From: Cristatella mucedo
Taxonomy: Eukaryota > Bryozoa > Phylactolaemata > Cristatellidae
Direction of reading: 5' to 3'
NCBI GenBank assembly: GCA_009760855.2
Contig: WPIO01000029.1
Location: 1,999,501-2,063,500 of the forward strand
DNA length: 64,000 nucleotides
Below the pieces are notes generated by a model. The model saw nothing but the letters and a program-made list of their open reading frames with translations. It made no database searches and was not told the DNA's origin. The translations under genes were made by a program, and so were the position numbers. This document shows, in pieces, positions 37,850 to 49,800 of this stretch; position 1 is the first letter of the stretch, and every line of letters begins with the position of its first letter.

Positions 37850-38830
37850 CTGCTCTGATCATACTATCAGTCTCTCTCTGTTTTAGAAAGTGTCATAAGT
37901 GAGGCGTTCGCTGAGCTTTAAGTGCACGAAGCTCACAGGTTTCTTCTCCAGCCCCTTCTTGCGGTAGAGTTTGTCGTATGCGACGTTTCTGTCATGTTCC
38001 GGCTGTGTGGCACTGAGTGGCTTACATGGTTGCTTGCTTTCCTTTATTGTCTGTTTAGCTAGCGAAGGGAGCTGGTTTCAGTCGGTAGCCACGTGCCAGC
38101 TGCTGCTCCTGAGCTGTGTCGGGGAGGAATGGGTTGGCTAAACCAACAGGGGTGGTCATGTGCAGCTTATTGCCCTATTACAACGAGTTTGAGACGATTT
38201 ATGACGGCTGGGTGGCGAGATAACTCTGCCCCTGGATGAGAGAAGAGCTGAGGTGCAATGCGGTTTCCTGTCCCTGAGCGCTCGGGGAAGGCATGAATGC
38301 TGGTACAGTGCGATGGACTTAACAAACCGCGACTATGGAGGCATGAGGCGATGTACTGCTTTGCAGATAAGCTAATTAGCCATCGAGCGATGAGTGTGGA
38401 AAGGCAGTGAGAAGTAATGTGGAAAGGCAGTGAGAAGTAGCTGTGTAGGTTTGGGGTTTCAACCGGGAAAGGTCTCCGGCAGCCTGCCCAGCACGTGACC
38501 TGGGGCTTTACGTTGGCCAGAGGCGATCTTTTATCCAAACTATTTAAGATTTTAAGAGAGAGCAGCCGCGAGTCGGGCCGGCCAGAAGGAATTAGATGGG
38601 GTGTAAGCAGAGCCAGCCAATGACCTTCGGGATTCGAGCCTTCGCTGCCGCGAAAAGAGAGCTGGGCAGGCACTCAGAGCCTATCGACAGCGGCAGGAGT
38701 TCCGAAGTTGTATGTTCGGCGAGAAGGCGCCAGACGCAGACAACAGAAGTCGGACACGTTCGCAAACGCACAGCACGCGATTAGTGTCTTCCTTCTACCA
38801 GTCAGGGGGCGGTGGAAGGAGGAACGTTCA
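37850..38830. other. GC-rich unclassified block between the genes
   Basis: Richer in GC and CpG than its surroundings, with a 168-codon minus-strand frame (38167-38673) and a 25-bp tandem duplication (TGTGGAAAGGCAGTGAGAAG twice, near 38395-38440). I recognise no protein. It could be a 5' end of a mobile element or a regulatory island. Confidence 0.4.
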
Positions 38831-38839
38831 AAAAACCAT

Positions 38840-39050
38840 GTTGACTAACCATGTCAGCAGGCATAAGCACGCAAAGGACGAATAACAAGGACTACTGAAT
38901 GTTTTAATAAACTGGTGTTTTGTTTCTTTTTAAATGACGTCCCAGGATTTCGTGAAGTCAGTCGTGAGTGAGTTATAAGCTTTGGGAGCAAATAAATTAA
39001 GCACAGTCTCTAAAGGTCATGATCACAGGTACCAAGCACACAAGTAGGGC
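38840..39050 (-). mobile_element. LINE fragment, decayed
   Basis: Shows the inverse of the 3' UTR and coding tail (GGCATAAGCACGCAAAGGAC, then TTTGGGAGCAAATAAATTAA). It ends about 280 bp before the MPND stop. Confidence 0.55.
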
Positions 39051-39326
39051 AAAACAGATACGATTAGCGGACATGCTATTCTTGAAGCAACCACATTCTT
39101 AGTTGTATATATATAATTTTATTGCATGGGAAAGGACTGATTTGGCCAAGGCGCTGCACACCAACGAGGTGTTCTACTGTATTAAACCCTGCCAAGTAGA
39201 GCAGACAGCATCATTAGAGGGCATTCAAAAAGACCAACGACAATAGAAAAATATAAATATATATGAAATGTCTATGCAAATAGCTTCTCAACAGAAGTAG
39301 GCATGGTCTCTCAAGAACTGCATGTG

Positions 39327-39449
39327 CTACGTCTGGTTTACTCGATCGTGTTCAGTAATGCTGGCCTTAGCTGTGATGTTTGTCAACAACTGCCTGACAT
39401 CATCGACATATGTACTTCCATAAGCTTGAGCCAGATGAGATATGAATTT
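39327..39449 (-). CDS. MPND: Probable MPND terminal exon
   Basis: The acceptor is TTTTCCATATAG, followed in phase 0 by 40 codons and TAG. It encodes FISHLAQAYGSTYVDDVRQ and LLTNITAKASITEH, similar in pattern to the FQEPWSQEHTYLDKLKISL end of human MPND. Confidence 0.65.
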   Translation of the reverse strand, partial: KFISHLAQAYGSTYVDDVRQLLTNITAKASITEHDRVNQT

Positions 39450-42400
39450 CTATATGGAAAAAGCACAAACGATAAATTAATCAGTCTAAAAGGTTGGCAT
39501 CTCAAGTACACCAGGCATCCTCTTTAGCACAGCATCAGCAAACAAGTTAAAACTGTAACAAAGCGATAGAGATCATCGGCACCATGTGACAATTCAACAA
39601 CAGCTTGATTCTGCTGTGAGAATGTTGCATAGTTTCTCTAATATATGCTGCTGCATTTTTGTGGTGAAAGCAAGCCGTTAGACACTGAGGGCACTATCAT
39701 TTCTGGCCCATCCCCGGCACCAGATGCAGTCCCCCCTCTTGCTATACCATGCCACGACATAAGGGCAAGGTTATACTGAAGTTCCATTATTATTTCGAAT
39801 GCGTACACGGAGGCAAAAGATGTAAGCTCAGAATAAGAATGCCGTTCTGTTTTTGATAATAACTAAAGGAACTTGTCGGGATTGATTCATTATAATGAAT
39901 CCGGAGCAAATTTTTAGAAAGTATTAAAACCTGCACAACATCTACAAGATTGATAGCCACAACATGAAAACCCAAAAAAGTAACCCAATTCCGAAAGCCG
40001 GCAAACGATACAAGTCTTTAACCCAGCCAGCAAGAGAGCTATACCTCCACTGTCGCTCTCCCAACTTATACAGTTATGTTTGCAAATCACCAATTCGAAT
40101 ATTTTATATATTTATATTATATATATATATATTATATTATATAATAATAATATATATTTATATATTTTATATCGAATATTTTTCGAATATTTAATATTTT
40201 CACTTTTTATTGGCATTCGACTCAAGATTTTGCAGCATTTCCTTATACAGGTCACGAATTGCTGATTAACTATGATCTGTTTTTGCTTTGGAAATGACTC
40301 GGTGCTAACTGCACGTTTAAGAGGTATTTATCCTGCCTACAGGTTTTCCGGAATATGCAAGGAATTAATCATGGCCACAACTATGCAGTTACGTGTCGAA
40401 AGTGTACTGAAACACACGAGATCAGCATTCAGGGACACCTCAAAAGGACCAGGTGGTCACATAGCAAGCCTTGACGGAGAAATCTTTCTCAGCCATGTAC
40501 ATCAAAGGTACACGATACATACCAAAGTTCTAAGAGGGCCATCGGTGCAACCTTTTAACATGCTCTCCTACAAAAATCATAGCATGACTTACTCAAGTTG
40601 CTCATAGTAACAAAGTGCAACAAGGCCAGGATGGACAACTACAGGGATATTGCATTGCCGGCACAGGAAGTGAGCAACGGCACAGGAAGTGAGCAACGAG
40701 TATTCGTCAACCCGGACTAAAAACTGGCAGCAAGCGATGCAATGCGTGACAAAAGATGCCGATTTTCCCGAGTAGGCCACGACCAAAGATGACCACAGAG
40801 AGGTGAGCCTATCGTGGGAAGGGAGTGGGGCTGTCAGGGTATCTTGCCTAGAAAGCCAGTGGAAGCAACTAGGTTCTGATAACTACACCATGGGCTGTAG
40901 GTAACTAACACTACGACTTGATTTGCTTGGTGATGCCGAACGGATGCCTGGAGCTTGCCTGACTAATGCTGCCACGACCCCAGTCAGCCAGCTAGCAACT
41001 AAGTGGGTACTTACAACTACCAGCTGTATGCCGGTGGCAGCAGGAAGTGACATGTCTAGCTCCAGCTGGTCAACGCAGTATGGATAGCCACAAACCGAGG
41101 CAGCCGTGCTGGGCGTAGCTGCTGTGGCTGTCTACAAAGAAGCTGCTACTTAAACAAGCAGACCAAAGAAAGCAAGTGAACATATACCACCGGCAACGGT
41201 ACCACCAGACTGGCTTTCTTTCAACCACAGCCGCTGGTACCCTCTGCAAAGCCACAGCACTGGCAACCACATAAGAGTCAATGGTCAAAGCTTAAGAGAC
41301 AACATCCAACCTTTATATAGCTAAGGCAAACTGGAAAGAAAAGCTGCACAGATTTAATTCACAGCCGAGGTTGGGGATGGAGTTGCCCCAAGGGGAGGGG
41401 GGAGGAGCTGACATGACATTTTGGGGCACCTTAACAGCTGCCACAGCTCGCTTGCACTCTGTGTAAACGGCTGCCACACTGCTGTGCAGGCTGTTGGGTA
41501 AAACAAAAATTTGCAAGATTCCAACCTGTACTCGTCGTCCGGTGGCAGATACACTTCAAGGTCTGCAGTGAGTTTCACAAAAAAGAAGCCCGGCCAAAGA
41601 ACTCACAAATCGGAAATGCAAGAATTGGCTGCTTCTTTGTCAAGCGAGTCCTGACTTTAGAGGAGAATGCAATAAAGTCAGCTAATTTCAATAAAAATAT
41701 GTTTGCCGTCAAAGTGATGCCAAAGGCTGCAAGGCTGACACACTGCAGTTGAACAACAGCATCATCTTCCTTGCCTACGGTGAATCGCAAGGTGCTTATA
41801 GATCGGCTGCAGCCACACTGGCCTGGCCTCGGCCGAGCAACCACTAAGAAGTACAGGCGGACGTCAGCAGCACAAGACAGTGAGTGCACGGTAAGCACAG
41901 GCTCTGACAAAGCATCTAACGCGTGTCTCGGCGGCAGCACAGAACTTGCAACCGGTGGATGGTCCACGCAGCACGATCAACACTGAGAGGCAACCTACCT
42001 TTTTTTCTTCGCTAACATAAAAGCATTGAAACCTTCGAGAAAAGTCTTCGTCCTTGATGAAAAAGTTCTCAGTGCCTGCAGCAAGATATAACGGCTCACG
42101 GATTAGATCATCCATGCCAAGTAGAACAAGGGCAGAACGAGGAACGAGAACGAGGTTTAGCATCCTCATGCCCCCCCAAGGTCCTCTGAAAACAATTGAT
42201 AGGCTGCCCCTTTTCCCTTATAGGTGGTTGGCAAGAGAAGATTTACCCTGCAGGTCTCAGACTGTGCATCCCACATCCACAATTCTTGTGTAAAGGTAGC
42301 ACAGTATGACTCTTCTATCCAGCCACCAAGTTAATTAGCCACTTCTATGCAACTTACTTCCTCACCTGTCCTGACACAACTATGCTTCCCACTTTTTTCC

Positions 42401-43807
42401 GTAGTGTGAGGTGTCTGTTGGCTAGTGCATGAGTTTTGAAAGCGGTTTAGGGTCCAAGTGAACTACATAAACCGTCTAAACATAACATCCACTACATCTT
42501 CATGGTTTTGTGCAGTAACAGTTGCAGAAATGTACATTGCGTAAAACAACGCTGAACGCAAAGTTGATATAGTGGGCTCACAGCACCGTGTTGATCATCG
42601 ACAGCCAGCCATTCTTCACTTCATTGAGGAAGCAGTTACGAAGCAGCGGCTCTTATTATGATGGTTTTGTCAGCACGGCTGATTTGATAAGAACGATGCC
42701 TCAGTATAAAAGCAAAGGCACTTCAGCTGACAGCTCGCACAGGTTTGGCAAACCCGGGTGACTACGCTAAAACCCGGCAGCAGACAGATGACACTGTTAC
42801 AGATGCTTTCCCAATTTTGGAATGAACAAGGGCCGAGGTTTCTTCACGTCGGTGCCGGTAGCGAGAAATGCACTTGCCATAGTACTGATCAGCTAGTCGA
42901 GCACGGCACCTACGAGTTGGGGATTCCACGTGTTTGTAAGGCAGAAAGATTAAGCCCATGAGGGCCGCACTTCCTTTCTTGCCATCAGGTTGAAAACAGA
43001 AAATGAAGAATGGCAAACGAGATGGGTGATGAGTATTTCTAGATAAAAAATTCAAAACCTGTTGAACCAAGCTGCTCTTTTTGTGGCACGGTTAATGTTT
43101 AAGTTGCCGGCACCGTCACTCTTAAGGCATACCCAATACGTTGGCGAGTGCAAACCACACAGCCAAAGTCAATGCTTCCACAAGGTAGATACATTTGACT
43201 GCCAGGAGAAAAAAAAAGGAAAAAACGATATTATCTTATATTCTGAAGGCAACCAAACAGTAACAGCCGATGCCAAACGACCATAGCAACTATCCATTAT
43301 ATGCACAGGTTTTAGCTTCCTTAAGTTGGCAGTTTTGACGGGCAGCCTAGAAATGCATAGTCCGGTGCTAAAAATGATTTTTCATGGGCACACACAAACA
43401 CAAACTTGTTCGTAATACCCTTCTTTGAGTCGTGACTTAATCATTTAGACGACTGCACCAACTATACAAAGTATACAGTGCAAAATTAAATGCAAAGGTA
43501 TCTTCAGAGGCTGCTGGATATCCTATCAAGCTGCTATCACATTACCTGATGGACCTAACCGTTGTCTAACACGACTGAAAACATGAGCATTAAGGGTTTT
43601 AATGTTTTCTATTATAAGAACTAAGCTTGTACATTCACAAGTAGGTACGACATCATTATCAATTAAGGCAGGCCACGATTTTTAACTAACTAAATTTGCT
43701 CGGGATTGACTCGGTCAGCTTTTGACAAACACCCCAAGCTATGCAGTCTTGCAGCTGCTGAAGCCGGCCAAAAATGTGGTCTAGTCTTCGATCTGAACCT
43801 GAGCAGA

Positions 43808-43870
<63 letters not shown>

Positions 43871-46800
43871 GGAGGGAGAGAGAGATAGAGAGAGAGAGAG
43901 ACAGAGAGAGAGAGGGAGACAGAGAGAGAGAGACACAGAGAGAGACACAGACTGTTCTCGGTTCTAAGCGAGTGCTCTAATCTCTCACATATGCTCGGGT
44001 TCAGATCGAAGACTGCCTTTGCCGAATATGGACTCATGAACACGAGCCTGCCTCAAATTGCTTTGCTGCTCTTGCACTGACCTTGGGGTTAATATCCATT
44101 TACCAAACGCAGTTCTCTCTCACACGAGCACTGGGACACAGCAAGCCAAAATTGTTTATATATTGGTAAAACGTTCCCATCCATTATGTTATGCATACAT
44201 ACACACCTCCAAACGTGAACACTAAAATGTAAGCAGTCTGGGTGGTAATATTCACCTTCTCAATGACTAGAAAAACCCTCTGTTTGCTAACTCAGTGAAT
44301 CATTAATTTGCTTTCGTCGGTCCAAAGAAAAGGGCCACTGTCATTAGCTGTAAAGCTGACACATTGGAGTACCTATTGCAGACACGCTTGCTAGTTAATG
44401 GTGTGCATTTGCTCACTTTACTATGACTGCTCAAACCCTCCCTCCCCCGTGCAAACAGTATCAACACACAGCCTTGTGGAGGGTCTCTTCCAAGAACCTC
44501 AAAAGTGGGGGATTCTCATTGATCCAGTGGCCGTGCCTTTGCAGTTACATGTTGGAGGCCAATTCCCATTGAGATGCCCATGCTACTAGCCTAAAAATAC
44601 TTCTCAGGTCGCAATGTATGCCATAATGTTATGCTCCTTCTACTACCAAGCCATCGCGCCACTTTGATATCGCCATGATCCGTCTTGTGGTAACTGACTA
44701 TTTGGTTTTGATTCTCTGGTTCTCCGAGTGTGGTGCAGTCAGGAAGGGCAAAACTATATCAATCTCTTGAGCACAAGCAAAAGCACAGAAGCAATCTTTA
44801 GACGTCTGGATTGCAAATACACCAATCAAACTGAAAGCTCAGCCTGCTACTTGGTTCTGACAACTTGCATACACTGGCCACCGACAGTGAGCCCATTTTT
44901 ATATAAACCCTAGACTGTGCAAAAGCAGGCCTAACCGGCCGAGGGACATCCCGGAATGAGTACTTTCCAAGCAAATGGTGTTTAATGCATCTAGGAAATA
45001 CTTGTCCGCTTGAATGTACATGAAGACCCCAATAGGCTACTGCTTTGCTTGAATACACCCTTATATAAATTAGTTATATGTGCACGCTGCCGTGTCAAAA
45101 AGCAAACTATTGCTTCTTGATTCAGCAGCACATAGGAAACAAATACTAGCACAGTTCAAGACTTTACAGTTAACTAAGCAACACCTGTATGCTTAGGAGG
45201 ATAGCAGGCAATTTAGTAGGAGCAGCATGCATAAAACACGAATAGTGGGTGTGGGTAGGGGGCTGCACGCAATGCAAACCACGTAACACTAACCGTCGAA
45301 CAATTAAGCAGCTTTAGTGATCCCTGACCACACATCGGGGCCAACCGATGGTTCAAATACTGAAGCTGCTAAACAGGGATCACTACGGTATCTAATGCAC
45401 TCTGTGATTGTGGCTTCTAAACCAATTCGTGCCACAAAACACATAGTATCTCCAGCAGGTAGGTAGCTTCAGTGATAAGCTAAAATGGACAAACAAGCTA
45501 TTCTGCTCATAGGATTATGAGCCGAGAATGCTAGAATCTACAAGGTCTGAACAATGTCATTGACCTGGAGTTTTCATCGTGGCGATCTTTCCGACAAGCC
45601 CAATCCAGCATCATAAACATAATAGTAAGACAGAGATCCAAGAGATAGCAGGCACATTGCGTTGAAGTGCAAGTATTAAAAACCCGTGCAGGCCGAGGAA
45701 ACGCACCGTGAGTAAGGTAAGGACTGATTACACAGCAGACTGAGGGCAGAAATGATGCATTCTGCTGGCTGGTTGTCGCATCGGGCATTGCAACACTACG
45801 CTGGAACCGCAGCTGGCATTCGACATCATACAGCGTCGGACAGGCAGTCTTCCCAGCTGAGTAACTGTGACTATGGTACCAGCCGCACACGCGAAGGCCA
45901 CAGCGTTTGATGCTGCTGCGTAAGTCGTCCTCGTTCCACTGGCCAGCTTTGGCAAACGGGAATGCTTTCTGAATAATAAGAACTGCAAAGGAATGGATCA
46001 GAGCTAGCACCGAATCGATGACAGTAAATAGCTGCTTCTGAGCCATAATAGCGACAGTGTAGTGAAGGTATTCAAGGAATTACACAAATCCACTCTAATA
46101 ACAGAACATCGACAGGCTATTGGTGGCACGAAGATCGAAGTTTTGAGTGAATATTGTCCTACACGATCGTTATAATGTAACCACAAAATTTCATGGCATT
46201 TTGCCTAAGCGTCCTCATACAAATGGGCAGCAAAGAAGCTGGCCACTGCCACAATCCATTGCAATCTAACACTAATCCACAAAAAATCTGTTGCGCGAAA
46301 CTCACAATTGGCATTGCTATACCACCAAAATGGTGCACCACTGTGCATGCATTCTCATGCAATTCACTGCACTGGACTGCAGCACCCTTGGCAGTGGATT
46401 GTGATATCAACCCAGGTGGCTGCAGTAAATTTGCTATGGATTTCATGAGATTGGTATTTACTCATGCCTACATTGCTGAAATCCTCAACAATAGAGGAAA
46501 GAGTGCCCATCGAGCTGCACATTGTAAAATCCATCCCGGTTCTGCATGCAGGTAGTATGTGTTCCCGTGGTTAAAAACTACCATCTAATCGAAAGACTGG
46601 CTGCATTGCTGGAGCAATATAAGATACCTACATACACTAGTTGTTTACCTCGACAGCAAGCAGCTTTCATGCCATACCTGATGCATTTCAGCAGGTTGCT
46701 GTACCTATGTAAGGCAAGTACGGTTATCGACTTAAGGTAAGGTAACAAACGTTCAAACCTAACAAATGGCATTTTGCTGTAGTGCTGCAGCAAGGTGTCT

Positions 46801-49800
46801 CGTTATGAGTGCTCAGCTAGATCATTAAATTTTTAAGAAGAAAAATGCTACTCGCTTGTTTGTGAAAACTTATCGCAGTCTGATACTAGGTATTACATAT
46901 AATGAAGCTGCTTTAAATAATATAATAATAATAATGCACTTGATAAAGCGCCCTCAGAAAACTCAATCTCTCTCTAGGCGCATTACATTTGTTGCAAAGG
47001 GAAATGCAATTGAATGGTAAGTAAAATCATGCTTGAAAAACAAACAAAATGAATAATATGGTTAGGGGTGACATGCACAGGGTCAGCATGCAAATGTGGT
47101 TAGTGGCAGCATGCACAGTATCAGCACACATAAGCACATCAAGGACGAATCACAGGGACCCACTAAATGTTGTCCTAAATAGGTGTTTTTAAGTTCTTTT
47201 TAAATGTGGTCAGGTCAGGCATGTTCTGATGCAGGTCGGGAGGGAGTTCCAGGCTTTGGGAGCATACGAACTAAATGTACGATCTCCAAAGGATTTGAGG
47301 TTTGTACGAGGTATTGGTAAACTGTTGGATTCCGAAAAGCGGGTGGTACGATGCTTGGCCTGATGGGGGAGTATATCTGAGAGATATGCTGGAGCCATAG
47401 AATGAAGGGACCTAAAAGTGAGTGACAAAACCTTGGTCAATCCGTTGCTTGACTGGTAGCCAGTGCAGGTCGGTGAGAAGTGGAGTAGTGTGACAACTGC
47501 GACGCTCACGGCAGACAAGCCTTGCTGTGGAGTTTTGCACCAGCTGCAATCGCCTGATCGCACATGCTGGCAGGCCAGTAAGCAGTGAGTTGCAGAAGTC
47601 GAGACGGGATGTCACGAATGCATGGACCAACTTGGACGTGGTATCTTTATCTAAACAAGCCCGAATTTTAGCAATGTTATGAAGCTGAAAATAGGCAGAC
47701 TTGGCTGTGGAGCTGATACGGTCGTCCAACGAGAGGTCGCTTTGGAATATGACACATAGATTTCGAGCTGATTCAACTGGAGATATGCTGGCATAGATAA
47801 TTTTGAGAGTCAGCTTTTCCAATCTCTGAATCACACTGGGTTTGCCCATAACTAGTAAGTTAGTTTTATCATCGTTTAGTTTTAGAAAATTTGCTGCCAT
47901 CCATGTGGGGATGTCATCAATACATGCAGCAAGTGAGTTTAGAGAATTTGAGGTGCTCGAAGGCTGGGAGGGATCAAAGCAAAAGGTACAACTGAGTGTC
48001 ATCCGCATAGAAGTGAAAGCCTAGATTGTGCTTGGCAATCACATCAGCAAGAGGGAGAGTATAGACCGTGAAAAGAACCGGACCTAGCACGGAGCCCTGA
48101 GGTACTCCATATTTTAGAGGTACCTCAGATGATCTTTGTCCATTCACGTCAACACTCTGGAGTCTCCCACTGAGATAGGACCTGAACCACTGCAGAGCAA
48201 TGCCAGTGATGCCCAGGCGAGATGAGAGGCGCTCTAGAAGTACTTTGTGATCGATGGTATCAAAAGCTGCCGAAAGATCGAGCAAAACAAGCAGAGACAC
48301 TCTACCCATATCTGCATTCCTAAGTAGGTCGTTGTATACCCTAAGCAATGCTGACTCTGTGGAGTGATAAGCTCTAAAGCCAGACTGGAACTTACTAGCA
48401 GGGTGTGAGGTTTCGATATGTGAGTTCAGCTGGTCTGCCACGACCCGTTCGAGTGTCTTTGATAGGAACGGTAGAAGGGAAACTGGGCGGTAGTTGCTCA
48501 AGTTCTCTTGGTCTAGTGTCGCTTTGTTGAGAAGTGGCCTGACTACAGCTTTTTGAAAGGTGCTGGAACATGACCTGAGGCTAATGGCATATTAATGATG
48601 TTAGTTATGCATGGCAGCAGCAGATCAATGCAACGTAGGAGCAGGACAGTGGGAATAGGGTCCAGAGGACTTGTTGTCTTCTTTGATTGAGATACGAACT
48701 TCAGGACTAGATCACTGGTGACCTGCTTAAATGTAAAGTCAAAAGGATGTCCCTTATAGCAAGCTGAAAACATGGACCTTGATGAACTATGGTTCAACAA
48801 GTTGGGACACGTCATTCGAAAGGTAGCGTAAACTAACATTTGATTGCTAGACCAACCTTACCAGTACTTTTTGACATTTACACTTGCCGGGTCGGGTAAA
48901 AAATAGGCTGAGGGAGCGGAACATTACTCTCATGGCCCACGGAAAAAAGCCCAACTGTTGCATATGTATGACCCTGCATTGCATAGTTGGTTTTTGTACT
49001 ATTAGCAGAGCCTAAATTCATGATACACTGCCAGATTGTTTCTTAGTTAAAACGTTCTTTGAAAGGATTTTACATGATCTTGACAAATTGCCGCAAGTTA
49101 GCTGCAACGTTCGTCGAGTGCTTCAAGTGTAAGAATAAAAAAGCTTGAGTGTGAGTATGTATTCCAGAAGACGGATACCTACAATTATTTGCACATAGAT
49201 CAGATCAGTAGTAAATGACCTCAATTTCAAGAGGAAAATCAAATATGCGAGCAATATTGCCCTTTTTGGACAAGTTTGGCATATCTTTTGCCTCGAGCCA
49301 TACAAACAATCCACTCTTGACTGAACTTCCAGGAAGTGCTATTCAAGCTCTTGCTACAATCACTGGAGGAATCAGCAAGCGAATGAACACCAAGATGGCA
49401 TGACAGAAAGAACTGGAACAGAGACATCATTTCTCGAAGTTTCGTAGATAGCCCCACAATATTGATATTGAGCATTAGCAGCAACGGGCTAGCAGCTCAC
49501 ATGGTATAAACTAGTAAACAGCATTGCACATCTCTGAAACTTGTACAGCTCCGTCTTTGAATATATTCAAGTGCCTAAGAGATGATTAAAAGTTCAGCCG
49601 GGTCAACTACCTAGGCAATAAATAGGACGACACTTGTAGGGTATGACTAAGGCATTTGCTATGCTTTTGCAGGGCTAAATTCGTCTAAAAGTCTAGCTTG
49701 CATACCTCCTCTGGCTCCTTCAACTGACCCCTTCCTTCTTCCGCTCTCTCGTCCCTCATACAAGCGTTTTCTCCACATGTTTACACTGCACTGTGATATA

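Noticed and set aside
41526-41562. Possible MPND exon encoding LEVYLPPDDEY
   Set aside because: It has splice-like ends, but its phase 2 exit does not fit the next candidate exon and the donor is weak; left as an open alternative.
41864-42169. A 101-codon minus-strand ORF read as one exon
   Set aside because: A good acceptor (42076) and donor (41998) inside it give the exon that matches the MPN domain and the phase of the upstream exon.
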